DNA of 64,000 nucleotides, from the NCBI RefSeq assembly GCF_019351435.1, contig NZ_JAHWYN010000003.1, forward strand, positions 367,805 through 431,804, read 5' to 3'. This DNA comes from Flavobacterium taihuense (GTDB lineage Bacteria; Bacteroidota; Bacteroidia; Flavobacteriales; Flavobacteriaceae). Positions within the stretch are counted from its first letter, which is position 1. Each line of letters opens with the position of its first letter. Of the stretch, positions 46,441 to 56,764 are shown piece by piece. Made by a program: the position numbers and the translations under genes. Below the pieces are notes generated by a model. The model had not been told where the DNA came from. It searched no databases and worked only from the letters and a program-made list of their open reading frames with translations.

Positions 46441-47340
46441 ATGGCTACAAATAATAAAGATGCATTTAGAGATTATCTGCAATTTGAAAAAAAATATTCT
46501 CCACATACCATAAATGCTTATTTAAATGATATAACTTACTTTGAGTCATTTAATAAGCAGTGTTTTGAACAAGATGCTATCGAACAGGTAAATTACAATC
46601 AAATTAGAAGTTGGATTGTTTCGCTTGTAGAAGATGGTGTATCAAATAGTACAGTAAATAGAAAGATAGCTTCCTTAAAAGCTTTTTATAGATTTCTTTT
46701 AAAAATAAAGCAAATTCAAATTAATCCGTTGTTGAAGCATAAGGCTTTAAAGACAGAAAAAAAACTTCAAATACCTTTTTCGGAGAAAGAGTTAGTCGAT
46801 GCGTTGTCTCAAAATTTACATTCTGAAGGATTTCAAGAAGTGAGAGATAAGCTCATAGTGGAGTTGTTTTATACTTCGGGAATACGAAGGACAGAGCTGA
46901 TTCATATAAAATGTTCAAATGTTAATTTGGTAAATAACACTTTGAAAGTCTTGGGAAAAAGAAATAAAGAACGCATTCTTCCAATTTTGCCTATAGTAAT
47001 GGAGCAGTTATTGTTGTATATTAAGGAGCGTTCCTTATTGGGAACAATAGTGGATGGGGATTATTTATTTCTAACAAAAAAAGGGTTAAAATTGAGTGAT
47101 TCTTTTGTGTATCGTTTAATAAATTCATACTTTAGTGCTGTCTCCGAGAAGGTAAAAAAAAGTCCTCATATATTAAGACATACGTTTGCGACTCACTTAT
47201 TAAATAACGGAGCTGATTTAAATTCAGTTAAAGAATTGTTGGGACATTCGAGTTTGGCTTCTACACAGGTGTATACACATAGCAGTTTGTCTGAACTCAA
47301 AAAAGTATATCAAGAGGCGCATCCTAGAAATAAAAAATAA
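46441..47340 (+). CDS. Xer-type tyrosine recombinase
   Basis: A 299-residue site-specific recombinase of XerC/XerD size. The N-terminal core-binding domain begins FRDYLQFEKKYSPHTINAYLNDI. Catalytic residues are visible: Arg in TSGIRRTELIHI, His-x-x-Arg in SPHILRHTFATHLL, His in LGHSSLASTQVYTH and the nucleophile Tyr in that segment. It probably resolves chromosome dimers. I cannot tell XerC from XerD. Start ATG 46441 follows the rpsU terminator. Confidence 0.9.
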   Translation: MATNNKDAFRDYLQFEKKYSPHTINAYLNDITYFESFNKQCFEQDAIEQVNYNQIRSWIVSLVEDGVSNSTVNRKIASLKAFYRFLLKIKQIQINPLLKHKALKTEKKLQIPFSEKELVDALSQNLHSEGFQEVRDKLIVELFYTSGIRRTELIHIKCSNVNLVNNTLKVLGKRNKERILPILPIVMEQLLLYIKERSLLGTIVDGDYLFLTKKGLKLSDSFVYRLINSYFSAVSEKVKKSPHILRHTFATHLLNNGADLNSVKELLGHSSLASTQVYTHSSLSELKKVYQEAHPRNKK

Positions 47341-47373
47341 TTCTGAAATGTTTAACCATTAAAAAGATTGATT

Positions 47374-47676
47374 ATGAAGGTAAATGTTCATGCAGTTAAC
47401 TTTACTGTTGACAAAAAACTAGTGGATTTCGTTCAAGAGAGAATGGATAAATTGGAAAAATATTATGACAGAGTAGTCTCTTCGGATGTTTTTATGAAAG
47501 TAGAAAAGACAAGTGAAAAGGAAAATAAAATTGTCGAAATAAAGATTAATGTTCCGGGAGATGATTTTTTGGTTAAAAAACAGTGCAAATCCTTCGAGGA
47601 AGCAGTCGAACAAGCAGCGGAATCTCTAGAGCGATTACTGGTAAAGCGTAAAGAAAAGTTAAGAACACATATTTAA
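47374..47676 (+). CDS. hpf: Ribosome hibernation-promoting factor, short form
   Basis: A 100-residue RaiA/HPF family protein (MKVNVHAVNFTVDKKLVDFVQERMDKLEKYYDRV) that binds the 30S subunit in stationary phase. It has only the N-terminal domain. ATG 47374 gives the usual start; the frame opens at TTG 47368. It follows the recombinase by 33 bp. Confidence 0.9.
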   Translation: MKVNVHAVNFTVDKKLVDFVQERMDKLEKYYDRVVSSDVFMKVEKTSEKENKIVEIKINVPGDDFLVKKQCKSFEEAVEQAAESLERLLVKRKEKLRTHI

Positions 47677-47700
47677 TTAAAATTTTTTTCAAAAAATGTT

Positions 47701-47729
47701 TTGATTAAAAGATAAAATCTCTACATTTG
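47701..47729 (+). promoter_or_regulatory. Promoter of the tRNA-tuf transcript
   Basis: TTG at 47701-47703, 18 bp, TACATTTG at 47722-47729, about 40 bp before the first tRNA. Confidence 0.6.
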
Positions 47730-47767
47730 CAGTCCGTTAGAAATAGCGGACTTTTTTTATTGATATT

Positions 47768-47841
47768 GCCAGCGTAGCTCAGTTGGCTAGAGCAGCTGAT
47801 TTGTAATCAGCAGGTCGTGGGTTCGAGTCCCTCCGCCGGCT
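47768..47841 (+). tRNA. tRNA-Thr (TGT)
   Basis: Cloverleaf with anticodon loop TTTGTAA (anticodon TGT). Acceptor GCCAGCG pairs with CGCCGGC except for an A4-C69 mismatch; T-stem GTGGG/CCCTC has a T50-T64 mismatch. The 3' CCA is not encoded (TCA follows). Confidence 0.92.
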
Positions 47842-47871
47842 CAAAAGGCGAAAGTTTTAATAAAAAAAGTT

Positions 47872-47952
47872 GGGGAGATACTCAAGCGGCCAACGAGGGC
47901 AGACTGTAAATCTGCTGTGTGAACTTCGCAGGTTCGAATCCTGCTCTCCCCA
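47872..47952 (+). tRNA. tRNA-Tyr (GTA)
   Basis: Acceptor GGGGAGA/TCTCCCC, anticodon GTA in CTGTAAA, and a long variable arm as expected for a class II tRNA. The 3' CCA is only partly encoded (ACA). Confidence 0.95.
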
Positions 47953-47960
47953 CAAGAATT

Positions 47961-48007
47961 AATTTTAGATTGAAGGTTTAAGATTGTAGATTGAAAAATC
48001 TAAAATT
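47961..48007. repeat. Inverted repeat between tRNA-Tyr and tRNA-Thr
   Basis: AATTTTAGATT (47961-47971) and AATCTAAAATT (47997-48007), perfect 11-bp arms, with AGATTG words between them. Sits inside the tRNA transcript. Confidence 0.65.
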
Positions 48008-48037
48008 AGAAATCTAATCTCTTTAATCAAGGATTCT

Positions 48038-48109
48038 GCCGACTTAGCTCAGAGGTAGAGTGCTTCCTTGGTAAGGAAGAGGTCACGGGTTCAATTCCCG
48101 TAGTTGGCT
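48038..48109 (+). tRNA. tRNA-Thr (GGT)
   Basis: Acceptor GCCGACT/AGTTGGC (one G-T pair), anticodon loop TTGGTAA (anticodon GGT), T-loop TTCAATT. It is 54 bp before tuf. Confidence 0.95.
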
Positions 48110-48163
48110 CAAGTAAGTAGGAAATTGAAATAAATATATAAACTAGATTAAAAATTAAGTAAA

Positions 48164-49351
48164 ATGGCAAAAGAAACCTTTAACCGTTCGAAACCACACT
48201 TAAATATTGGTACGATCGGACACGTAGATCACGGTAAAACTACTTTAACAGCAGCAATCACAAAAGTGTTATCTGATGCTGGTTACTGTCAAGCAAAATC
48301 ATTTGATCAAATTGATAATGCTCCTGAAGAAAAAGAAAGAGGTATTACAATTAATACATCACACGTTGAGTATGAAACTGCTAACCGTCACTACGCACAC
48401 GTTGACTGTCCTGGTCACGCGGATTACGTAAAAAACATGGTTACTGGTGCTGCTCAAATGGACGGTGCTATCCTTGTTGTAGCTGCAACTGATGGACCAA
48501 TGCCACAAACACGTGAGCACATCCTTTTAGGTCGTCAAGTAGGTATTCCTAGAATGGTAGTATTCATGAATAAAGTGGATATGGTTGATGATGCTGAATT
48601 ATTGGAATTAGTTGAAATGGAAATCAGAGACTTATTGTCTTTCTATGAATATGATGGAGATAATTGTCCAGTTATTCAAGGGTCTGCTCTTGGAGGATTG
48701 AATAATGATCCGGCTTGGGTACCAAAAATTCTTGAATTGATGGAAGCTGTTGATAGCTGGATTGAAGAGCCAGTACGTGATACTGAAAAGCCATTCTTAA
48801 TGCCAGTTGAAGATGTATTTACAATTACAGGTCGTGGAACTGTTGCTACAGGTCGTATCGAAACTGGTATTGCTAATACAGGAGATGCTGTTGAAATCAT
48901 TGGTATGGGAGCTGAAAAATTAACTTCTACTATTACAGGAGTTGAGATGTTCCGTAAAATCCTTGATAGAGGTGAAGCAGGAGATAACGTAGGTTTGTTG
49001 TTGAGAGGTATTGATAAAGAATCTATCAAAAGAGGAATGGTTATCATTAAGCCAGGATCAGTAAAACCACACGCTACTTTCAAAGCTGAGGTTTATATCT
49101 TGAAAAAAGAAGAAGGAGGACGTCACACTCCATTCCATAATAACTACCGTCCACAGTTCTACGTACGTACAACTGACGTAACAGGAGTTATTACTTTACC
49201 AGAAGGTGTAGAGATGGTAATGCCAGGAGACAACTTAACAATCAATGTTACTTTGTTAAGCCCAATCGCAATGAGCGTAGGTTTACGTTTTGCTATCCGT
49301 GAAGGTGGTAGAACTGTAGGTGCAGGTCAGGTAACTGAAATTGTAGCTTAA
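48164..49351 (+). CDS. tuf: Elongation factor Tu
   Basis: GTPase that brings aminoacyl-tRNA to the ribosome. The 395-residue protein has GHVDHGKTT (P-loop), the [14 protein letters not shown] switch, [13 protein letters not shown], and the closing [14 protein letters not shown]. It is encoded behind the tRNAs, as the tufB type is in many bacteria. Confidence 0.98.
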   Translation: MAKETFNRSKPHLNIGTIGHVDHGKTTLTAAITKVLSDAGYCQAKSFDQIDNAPEEKERGITINTSHVEYETANRHYAHVDCPGHADYVKNMVTGAAQMDGAILVVAATDGPMPQTREHILLGRQVGIPRMVVFMNKVDMVDDAELLELVEMEIRDLLSFYEYDGDNCPVIQGSALGGLNNDPAWVPKILELMEAVDSWIEEPVRDTEKPFLMPVEDVFTITGRGTVATGRIETGIANTGDAVEIIGMGAEKLTSTITGVEMFRKILDRGEAGDNVGLLLRGIDKESIKRGMVIIKPGSVKPHATFKAEVYILKKEEGGRHTPFHNNYRPQFYVRTTDVTGVITLPEGVEMVMPGDNLTINVTLLSPIAMSVGLRFAIREGGRTVGAGQVTEIVA

Positions 49352-49366
49352 TACTATATAAATACC

Positions 49367-49399
49367 AAAACCAGTGTCGTTTTGACGACACTGGTTTTT
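49367..49399 (+). terminator. Hairpin after tuf
   Basis: AAAACCAGTGTCGT and ACGACACTGGTTTT, perfect 14-bp arms with a TTTG loop and T's. Lies just before tRNA-Trp and may reduce readthrough. Confidence 0.85.
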
Positions 49400-49406
49400 A
49401 TTAACT

Positions 49407-49477
49407 ACGGGCGTAGTTCAAGGGTAGAATAGCGGTCTCCAAAACCGTTGATGGGGGTTCGAATCCCTCCGCCCGTG
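49407..49477 (+). tRNA. tRNA-Trp (CCA)
   Basis: Acceptor ACGGGCG/CGCCCGT, anticodon loop CTCCAAA (anticodon CCA), T-loop TTCGAAT. It is 18 bp before secE. Confidence 0.95.
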
Positions 49478-49495
49478 CAAAATAAACTAATCACT

Positions 49496-49693
49496 ATGAC
49501 AAAAGTTGTTAATTACATATCAGAATCATTTGAAGAATTAAAATCAAATGTAACTTGGCCAGCTTGGGCTGAAGTGCAACGTCTTACGATCGTTGTTGCT
49601 GTATTTTCAGTGGTATTCGCTTTAGCAACATGGGGAGTAGATGAGGTATTTGCAAAAGCATTAGCTGTGTTTTTTAACTGGATAAAAGCATAA
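49496..49693 (+). CDS. secE: Preprotein translocase subunit SecE
   Basis: A 65-residue single-helix SecE. VNYISESFEELKSNVTWPAWAEVQR is the conserved amphipathic part and residues 28-50 span the membrane. I chose ATG 49496; the longer frame runs through tRNA-Trp. nusG follows after 9 bp. Confidence 0.95.
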   Translation: MTKVVNYISESFEELKSNVTWPAWAEVQRLTIVVAVFSVVFALATWGVDEVFAKALAVFFNWIKA

Positions 49694-49702
49694 TTTTTTG
49701 TA

Positions 49703-50254
49703 ATGGCAGATAATAATATAAAAAAGTGGTATGTCGTTCGTGCAGTAAGCGGACAAGAAAATAAAGTAAAAGCTTATATCGAAACGGAAATAGCTCGTTT
49801 GGGTATGAGTGATTATGTTTCGCAAGTTCTTGTGCCTACTGAAAAAGTAGTTACTGTAAAAGAAGGTAAAAAATTATCAAAAGATAAAGTTTATTTTCCA
49901 GGATATGTTATGTTGGAAGCCAATTTAGTTGGAGAAATTCCTCATATTATTAAGTCTATTACAAGTGTTATCGGATTCTTAGGGGAAACTAAAGGCGGAG
50001 AGCCAGTTCCATTAAGAATGTCTGAGGTAAATAGAATGCTAGGTAAAGTTGATGAGTTGGCTGTTAATACAGATACTCGTTCTATTCCTTTCAATTTAGG
50101 TGAAACTATTAAAGTGATCGATGGTCCTTTTAATGGGTTTAATGGTACGGTTGAAAAAATAAATGAAGAAAAGCGTAAACTTGAGGTAATGGTGAAAATT
50201 TTCGGAAGAAAAACACCTTTGGAATTGAGTTTTATGCAAGTTGAAAAAGTATAA
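49703..50254 (+). CDS. nusG: Transcription termination/antitermination factor NusG
   Basis: Binds RNA polymerase and couples it to the ribosome or Rho. The 183-residue protein has the NGN domain (KKWYVVRAVSGQENKVKAYIE, later PGYVMLEA) and a C-terminal KOW domain (IDGPFNGFNGTVEKINEEKRKLEVMVKIFGR). Standard length. Confidence 0.97.
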   Translation: MADNNIKKWYVVRAVSGQENKVKAYIETEIARLGMSDYVSQVLVPTEKVVTVKEGKKLSKDKVYFPGYVMLEANLVGEIPHIIKSITSVIGFLGETKGGEPVPLRMSEVNRMLGKVDELAVNTDTRSIPFNLGETIKVIDGPFNGFNGTVEKINEEKRKLEVMVKIFGRKTPLELSFMQVEKV

Positions 50255-50320
50255 TTTTTGTTACATCTATAATATCCACTGCAATCGCTTCCAATGATTG
50301 TCGTGTTAAATTTTTTAAAA

Positions 50321-50758
50321 ATGGCTAAAGAAATTAGTAAGGTAGTTAAACTACAAGTTAAGGGAGGTGCTGCGAACCCGTCGCCACCGGTTGGACCTGC
50401 TTTAGGAGCTGCTGGGGTAAACATCATGGAGTTCTGTAAGCAATTTAATGCTAGAACACAAGATAAACCCGGCAAAATATGCCCAGTACAAATTACTGTG
50501 TATAAAGACAAATCATTTGATTTTGTTGTAAAAACTCCTCCGGCGGCTGTCCAGTTATTGGAAGCTGCAAAGCTAAAGTCCGGATCAGGTGAACCAAATC
50601 GTAAAAAAGTAGCTAGCGTTACTTGGGATGTTATCAAAGCAATTGCTGAAGATAAAATGGTAGATTTAAATGCATTCACAATCGAATCTGCTATGAGCAT
50701 GATTGCTGGAACAGCTAGATCTATGGGTATAACTGTATCAGGAGATTCTCCTTTTTAA
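50321..50758 (+). CDS. rplK: 50S ribosomal protein uL11
   Basis: A 145-residue ribosomal protein ([30 protein letters not shown]) that binds the GTPase-associated 23S region. Start ATG 50321; the extra upstream residues of the open frame do not fit the family. Confidence 0.97.
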   Translation: MAKEISKVVKLQVKGGAANPSPPVGPALGAAGVNIMEFCKQFNARTQDKPGKICPVQITVYKDKSFDFVVKTPPAAVQLLEAAKLKSGSGEPNRKKVASVTWDVIKAIAEDKMVDLNAFTIESAMSMIAGTARSMGITVSGDSPF

Positions 50759-50771
50759 TTAAGAGAAAGAC

Positions 50772-51461
50772 ATGGCAAAATTGACAAAAAAGCAAAAAGA
50801 GGCTGCTTCAAAAATTGAAAAGAACAAATTATACTCTTTGAAAGATGCTGCTGCATTGATTAAAGTTATTGCTTCTGCAAAATTTGATGAGTCTGTTGAT
50901 ATCGCTGTTAGATTGGGTGTAGATCCAAGAAAAGCGAATCAAATGGTGAGAGGTGTAGTTACTTTACCTCACGGTACAGGTAAAGATGTTAAAGTATTAG
51001 CATTGGTTACTCCAGATAAAGAAGCGGAAGCTTTAGCAGCTGGTGCAGACTATGTAGGTCTTGACGATTATTTACAAAAAATTAAAGACGGTTGGACAGA
51101 TGTTGATGTTATCATCACTATGCCTGCTGTAATGGGTAAATTAGGTCCATTAGGTCGTATTTTAGGACCTAGAGGTTTAATGCCTAACCCTAAAACAGGT
51201 ACTGTAACTATGGATGTTGCAAAGGCTGTTGCAGAGGTAAAAGCTGGTAAAATTGACTTTAAAGTTGATAAAACTGGTATTGTACATGCAGGAATTGGTA
51301 AAGTTTCTTTTGGAGCTGAGCAAATTTATGACAATGCACACGAAATTATTCAAACATTAATCAAACTTAAACCAACTGCTGCTAAAGGTACCTACATTAA
51401 AGGTATTCACCTTACAAGCACTATGAGTCCTGCAATTGCATTGGACCCTAAAGCAGTATAA
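50772..51461 (+). CDS. rplA: 50S ribosomal protein uL1
   Basis: A 229-residue L1-stalk protein ([47 protein letters not shown]). It is also a translational autoregulator in many bacteria. 13 bp after rplK. Confidence 0.97.
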   Translation: MAKLTKKQKEAASKIEKNKLYSLKDAAALIKVIASAKFDESVDIAVRLGVDPRKANQMVRGVVTLPHGTGKDVKVLALVTPDKEAEALAAGADYVGLDDYLQKIKDGWTDVDVIITMPAVMGKLGPLGRILGPRGLMPNPKTGTVTMDVAKAVAEVKAGKIDFKVDKTGIVHAGIGKVSFGAEQIYDNAHEIIQTLIKLKPTAAKGTYIKGIHLTSTMSPAIALDPKAV

Positions 51462-51483
51462 TTGGTAGTTAATAATTTTTAGT

Positions 51484-51984
51484 ATGACTAGAGAAGAAAA
51501 ATCAATCGCGATTGAAGATTTAACTGCGCAGTTAGCTGGTACAAATATTGTTTATGTATCTGATATTTCTGGACTGAACGCAGAAACTACTTCAAACTTG
51601 AGAAGAGCTTGCTTTAAAGCAGGTATAAAATTAGAAGTAGTTAAAAATACTTTGCTTGCAAAAGCAATGGAAGCTTCTGATAAAGATTTTGGTGATTTAC
51701 CAACTGTATTGGCTGGAAATTCTGCAATCTTTATTGCGGATGTTGCAAATGCACCAGGAAAAATCATTAAAGATTTCAGAAAAAAATCGGATAAGCCTGT
51801 ATTAAAAGGAGCTTATATCAATTCTGAAATTTATATTGGTGATAACCAATTAGAAGCATTAGCTACTATTAAATCTAAAGAAGAGCTTATCGGCGAAATC
51901 ATTGGATTATTGCAATCACCAGCTCAAAGAGTTATTTCTGCTTTACAAAATCAATTCGCAGGTAGCGAAGAGGTTGAAGCATAA
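51484..51984 (+). CDS. rplJ: 50S ribosomal protein uL10
   Basis: A 166-residue stalk base protein that anchors bL12 dimers. Recognised by TREEKSIAIEDLTAQLAGTNIVYVSDISGLNAETTSNLRRACFKAGIKLEVVKNTLLAKAM. The C-terminal helix (residues 130-160) binds bL12. Confidence 0.96.
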   Translation: MTREEKSIAIEDLTAQLAGTNIVYVSDISGLNAETTSNLRRACFKAGIKLEVVKNTLLAKAMEASDKDFGDLPTVLAGNSAIFIADVANAPGKIIKDFRKKSDKPVLKGAYINSEIYIGDNQLEALATIKSKEELIGEIIGLLQSPAQRVISALQNQFAGSEEVEA

Positions 51985-52078
51985 TACTCAAAATAGGGAA
52001 TTTTATTTCCTTATTACTTAAAATAGCGCACAATAAATAAATTATATTTTTACAAATCATTTTAAAACGATAGAAAAA

Positions 52079-52447
52079 ATGGCAGATTTGAAACAATTCG
52101 CAGAACAATTAGTTAATTTAACTGTAAAAGAAGTTAACGAATTAGCAACAATATTAAAAGATGAGTACGGAATCGAACCAGCTGCTGCAGCTGTAGTAGT
52201 TTCAGGTGGTGGAGAAGCTGCTGCTGAAGAAGCTCAAACAGAATTTACAGTTGTATTGAAAGAAGCTGGTGCTTCTAAATTAGCTGTAGTAAAATTGGTT
52301 AAAGAACTTACAGGTTTAGGTTTGAAAGAAGCTAAAGATGTAGTTGATAGCGCTCCAAGTAACGTTAAAGAAGGTGTAACTAAAGAAGAGGCTGAAGGTC
52401 TTAAAAAATCTTTAGAAGAAGCTGGAGCTGTTGTTGAGTTAAAATAA
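52079..52447 (+). CDS. rplL: 50S ribosomal protein bL12
   Basis: A 122-residue stalk protein: N-terminal dimer domain, Ala-rich hinge (residues 35-52) and C-terminal domain ([39 protein letters not shown]). It binds translational GTPases such as EF-Tu. It lies 94 bp after rplJ. Confidence 0.97.
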   Translation: MADLKQFAEQLVNLTVKEVNELATILKDEYGIEPAAAAVVVSGGGEAAAEEAQTEFTVVLKEAGASKLAVVKLVKELTGLGLKEAKDVVDSAPSNVKEGVTKEEAEGLKKSLEEAGAVVELK

Positions 52448-52468
52448 CTCTTACATAGTTTAGAATTC

Positions 52469-52513
52469 GGTTTAGGTCTTGAGTTTAGTCACTCAATGAC
52501 CTAAACCATTTTT
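52469..52513 (+). terminator. Terminator or attenuator between rplL and rpoB
   Basis: GGTTTAGGTC with GACCTAAACC and an inner TTGAGT/ACTCAA stem, followed by ATTTTT. In many bacteria a partial terminator here sets the ratio of ribosomal protein to RNA polymerase. Confidence 0.75.
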
Positions 52514-52716
52514 CGTATAATAAAATTATAACAAGTTTTATTATAATAATAGTTTAAAATACGAAAAAGTTTTTGATCAATACGAAGAAAAAAAATTGAA
52601 CTGAATTTTACCTATTCATTTTTAAAGATGTATTGATTATAAAAAGAAAGGTATCAATTAAACATTGTGTTTTTGCACAAAAAACTACTTTTTTTTAATC
52701 AAAATTTTGTCCATTG

Positions 52717-55700
52717 ATGATAACAAATCAGACTGAAAGATTGAATTTTGCCTCTACAAAAAATATTCCTGACTATCCAGATTTTCTAGATGTTCAGGTA
52801 AAATCGTTTAAAGATTTTTTTCAATTAGAAACTAAATCAGACGAAAGAGGCGACGAAGGGTTATACAACACCTTCATGGAAAACTTTCCAATTACAGATA
52901 CAAGAAATAACTTTGTATTGGAATTCCTAGATTACTTTGTAGATCCACCACGTTACACTATTCAAGAATGTATAGAAAGAGGTCTTACTTATAGTGTGCC
53001 TTTAAAAGCAAGGTTGAAACTATATTGTACCGATCCGGAACACGAAGATTTTGAAACTATTGTGCAAGATGTATATCTTGGAACAATACCTTATATGACA
53101 CCAAGTGGTACTTTTGTTATCAATGGAGCTGAGCGGGTTGTGGTTTCACAATTACACCGTTCTCCTGGTGTTTTCTTTGGACAGTCATTCCATGCAAATG
53201 GAACAAAATTATATTCTGCGAGAGTTATCCCTTTTAAAGGATCTTGGATAGAATTTTCTACAGATATCAATAGCGTTATGTATGCTTATATTGATAGAAA
53301 GAAGAAATTACCTGTTACAACTTTATTCCGAGCAATTGGTTTCGAAAGAGACAAGGATATCCTTGAGATTTTTGACCTAGCTGAAGAAATTAAAGTTTCT
53401 AAAACAGGACTTAAAAAATATATTGGTAGAAAATTAGCTGCTCGTGTTTTGAACACATGGCATGAAGATTTCGTTGATGAAGATACCGGCGAAGTTGTTT
53501 CTATTGAACGTAACGAAATAATCCTTGATAGAGATACCATTATCGATAAAGATAATGTGGAAGAAATCATTGATTCAAACGTTAAATCTATTTTGTTGCA
53601 TAAAGAAGATAATAATCTAGTTGATTATTCTATCATTCATAATACATTACAAAAAGATCCAACAAACTCTGAAAAAGAAGCTGTTGAGCATATCTACAGA
53701 CAATTGCGTAACGCAGAACCGCCTGATGAAGAAACTGCTCGTGGTATTATAGATAAATTATTCTTCTCTGATCAACGTTACAACTTAGGTGAAGTAGGTC
53801 GTTATAGAATAAATAAAAAACTTGGTCTTGATACTCCAATGGAAAAGCAAGTGCTTACCAAAGAAGATATCATTACTATCGTTAAATATTTGATCGAATT
53901 GATTAACTCTAAAGCTGAGATTGATGATATTGATCACTTATCAAACCGTCGTGTTAGAACAGTTGGAGAACAATTGTCTCAACAATTCGGAGTTGGTTTA
54001 GCACGTATGGCTAGAACCATCAGAGAGCGTATGAACGTTAGAGATAACGAGGTGTTTACACCAATAGATTTGATCAATGCTAAAACATTATCATCTGTTA
54101 TCAACTCTTTCTTTGGAACAAACCAGTTGTCTCAATTTATGGATCAAACGAATCCATTAGCTGAGATTACGCACAAAAGAAGATTATCTGCACTTGGACC
54201 AGGTGGACTTTCGAGAGAAAGAGCTGGATTTGAGGTTCGTGACGTTCACTATACGCACTACGGACGTTTATGTCCAATTGAAACTCCTGAGGGACCAAAC
54301 ATTGGTTTGATTTCATCTCTTGGAGTTTATGCTAAAGTAAACGGAATGGGTTTCATTGAAACACCTTACCGTAAAGTAACTAATGGAGTTGTAGATTTAG
54401 AGTCTACTCCAATATACTTGAGTGCTGAAGAAGAAGAAGGAATGTTGATTGCTCAAGCAAACATTAAAATGGATGCTACAGGTAAAATCACTGCCGAAAA
54501 CGTAATTGCGCGTCAAGAAGGTGATTTCCCTGTAATTGACCCTGCTCAAGTACATTATACAGACGTTGCGCCAAACCAAATTGCTTCGATTTCTGCATCT
54601 TTGATTCCTTTCTTGGAGCATGATGATGCGAATAGAGCCTTGATGGGATCTAACATGATGCGTCAGGCCGTACCATTAATTCGTCCTGAAGCACCAATCG
54701 TTGGAACTGGTTTAGAGCGTCAAGTGGCTTCAGATTCTAGAGTTTTAATTAACGCTGAAGGAAATGGAGTTGTAGAATACGTTGATGCTAATATTATCAC
54801 TATCAAATACGATCGTTCTGAAGAAGAAAGAATGGTAAGTTTTGAATCAGATGATAAAACATACAATTTAATTAAATTTAGAAAAACCAATCAAGGAACA
54901 AGTATCAACCTTAAACCTATCGTAAGAAAAGGGGATAGAGTGATTCCTGGTCAAGTATTATCTGAAGGATATGCTACTCAAAATGGTGAATTAGCTTTAG
55001 GTAGAAACCTTAAAGTTGCATTTATGCCATGGAAAGGATACAACTTCGAGGATGCGATTGTAATTTCTGAAAAAGTGGTTCGTGACGATATCTTTACCTC
55101 TATTCACGTTGATGATTATTCATTAGAAGTTAGAGATACTAAATTAGGTAATGAAGAGTTAACGAATGACATACCAAACGTTTCAGAAGAAGCTACTAAA
55201 GATTTAGATGAAAACGGTATGATCAGAATTGGTGCCGAGGTTAAACCTGGTGACATTCTTATCGGTAAAATTACTCCAAAAGGAGAATCAGATCCTACTC
55301 CAGAAGAGAAATTGCTTCGTGCAATCTTCGGGGATAAAGCGGGTGATGTAAAAGATGCTTCATTGAAAGCTTCTCCTTCTTTGCACGGTGTGGTTTTAGA
55401 TAAAAAATTATTTGCAAGAGCAGTAAAAGACAAACGTAAACGTACTCAAGACAAGGATGCTTTGGGAGCACTTGAAATGGAGTTTGAAGTTAAGTTTGTT
55501 GAGCTTAAAGATAAATTGATTGAGAAACTTTTCAATATTGTAAACGGAAAAACGTCTCAAGGTGTAATGAATGATTTGGGTGAAGAAGTTTTACCAAAAG
55601 GTAAAAAATATACTCAAAAAATGCTTTATGCTGTTGAAGATTTTGCTCACTTAAGTAAAGGTCAATGGGTTGCTGATGATGTGACTAATAAAATGGTTAA

Positions 55701-56529
55701 TGATTTAATTCATAACTATAAAATTAAATTGAACGACTTACAAGGTGCGCTACGTAGAGAGAAATTTACAATTACTGTTGGGGATGAATTACCATCAGGG
55801 ATTTTGAAATTAGCTAAAGTATATATTGCTAAAAAACGTAAGTTGAAAGTAGGGGATAAAATGGCGGGACGTCACGGTAACAAAGGTATTGTAGCTCGTA
55901 TTGTTCGTCATGAAGATATGCCTTTCCTTGAAGACGGAACACCAGTTGATATCGTGTTGAACCCACTTGGGGTACCTTCACGTATGAACATTGGACAAAT
56001 TTATGAAACGGTATTAGGTTGGGCTGGTATGAATTTGGGTAGAAAATTTGCTACACCAATTTTTGACGGAGCAACTCTTGATCAAATCAATGAATTGACT
56101 GACGAAGCTGGAGTACCACGTTTTGGACATACACATCTTTACGATGGTGGTACTGGAGAGCGTTTCCATCAAGCTGCAACCGTAGGAGTTATCTATATGT
56201 TAAAATTAGGTCACATGGTTGATGATAAGATGCACGCACGTTCTATCGGTCCATACTCGTTGATTACACAACAACCACTTGGAGGTAAAGCTCAATTTGG
56301 AGGTCAGCGTTTTGGAGAGATGGAGGTTTGGGCACTTGAAGCTTATGGAGCATCAAGTACTCTTCGTGAAATCTTGACTGTTAAATCTGATGATGTTATA
56401 GGTAGAGCCAAAACTTACGAGGCAATCGTAAAAGGAGAGTCTATGCCAGAACCAGGATTACCTGAGTCATTCAATGTATTAATGCATGAATTGAAAGGTC
56501 TTGGACTTGATATTCGTTTAGAAGAATAA
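52717..56529 (+). CDS. rpoB: RNA polymerase subunit beta
   Basis: A 1,270-residue subunit with the usual landmarks: the rifampicin-pocket region ([40 protein letters not shown], with the usual Asp, His and Ser present), [23 protein letters not shown], and the C-terminal [30 protein letters not shown] 52717 is preferred to TTG 52714. The 266-bp gap upstream holds the hairpin at 52469 and no clear promoter. Confidence 0.98.
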   Translation: MITNQTERLNFASTKNIPDYPDFLDVQVKSFKDFFQLETKSDERGDEGLYNTFMENFPITDTRNNFVLEFLDYFVDPPRYTIQECIERGLTYSVPLKARLKLYCTDPEHEDFETIVQDVYLGTIPYMTPSGTFVINGAERVVVSQLHRSPGVFFGQSFHANGTKLYSARVIPFKGSWIEFSTDINSVMYAYIDRKKKLPVTTLFRAIGFERDKDILEIFDLAEEIKVSKTGLKKYIGRKLAARVLNTWHEDFVDEDTGEVVSIERNEIILDRDTIIDKDNVEEIIDSNVKSILLHKEDNNLVDYSIIHNTLQKDPTNSEKEAVEHIYRQLRNAEPPDEETARGIIDKLFFSDQRYNLGEVGRYRINKKLGLDTPMEKQVLTKEDIITIVKYLIELINSKAEIDDIDHLSNRRVRTVGEQLSQQFGVGLARMARTIRERMNVRDNEVFTPIDLINAKTLSSVINSFFGTNQLSQFMDQTNPLAEITHKRRLSALGPGGLSRERAGFEVRDVHYTHYGRLCPIETPEGPNIGLISSLGVYAKVNGMGFIETPYRKVTNGVVDLESTPIYLSAEEEEGMLIAQANIKMDATGKITAENVIARQEGDFPVIDPAQVHYTDVAPNQIASISASLIPFLEHDDANRALMGSNMMRQAVPLIRPEAPIVGTGLERQVASDSRVLINAEGNGVVEYVDANIITIKYDRSEEERMVSFESDDKTYNLIKFRKTNQGTSINLKPIVRKGDRVIPGQVLSEGYATQNGELALGRNLKVAFMPWKGYNFEDAIVISEKVVRDDIFTSIHVDDYSLEVRDTKLGNEELTNDIPNVSEEATKDLDENGMIRIGAEVKPGDILIGKITPKGESDPTPEEKLLRAIFGDKAGDVKDASLKASPSLHGVVLDKKLFARAVKDKRKRTQDKDALGALEMEFEVKFVELKDKLIEKLFNIVNGKTSQGVMNDLGEEVLPKGKKYTQKMLYAVEDFAHLSKGQWVADDVTNKMVNDLIHNYKIKLNDLQGALRREKFTITVGDELPSGILKLAKVYIAKKRKLKVGDKMAGRHGNKGIVARIVRHEDMPFLEDGTPVDIVLNPLGVPSRMNIGQIYETVLGWAGMNLGRKFATPIFDGATLDQINELTDEAGVPRFGHTHLYDGGTGERFHQAATVGVIYMLKLGHMVDDKMHARSIGPYSLITQQPLGGKAQFGGQRFGEMEVWALEAYGASSTLREILTVKSDDVIGRAKTYEAIVKGESMPEPGLPESFNVLMHELKGLGLDIRLEE

Positions 56530-56542
56530 ATAAAAGTTTAGT

Positions 56543-56576
56543 AGTAATCAGTCCGATTTTTTCGAGACTGATTACT
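56543..56576 (+). terminator. Hairpin between rpoB and rpoC
   Basis: AGTAATCAGTC and GACTGATTACT, perfect 11-bp arms starting 14 bp after the rpoB stop. The loop, not the 3' flank, carries the T-run, so it is probably not a classical terminator; processing or stability is possible. Confidence 0.5.
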
Positions 56577-56653
56577 CATTTATAAGAGTTTTTAGGATTT
56601 AGACCCGTAAACCGTTCCGATTTTTTATAAATTTTAAGTAATTTATAACTAGC

Positions 56654-56720
56654 ACTTCAAAATTTGTTTGAAGTTTAGAGAAGTAATCCGAGGAGTAGAA
56701 ACGTAGCACTGCTACGTCTC
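56654..56720. repeat. Hairpin repeats in the rpoB-rpoC spacer
   Basis: ACTTCAAA/TTTGAAGT (56654-56674) and ACGTAGC, ACT, GCTACGT (56701-56717) followed by CTCT. The second resembles the AGAGACGTAGC-type interspersed palindrome of Flavobacterium. Confidence 0.65.
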
Positions 56721-56764
56721 TGTAAAATCAATTTTTAATTGCAAATAAATCAATAGTAAAAACT

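Noticed and set aside
47707..47730. Rrf2-like operator before the tRNA operon (AAAAGATAAAATCTC)
   Set aside because: Only the left half-site matches; the right arm does not pair.
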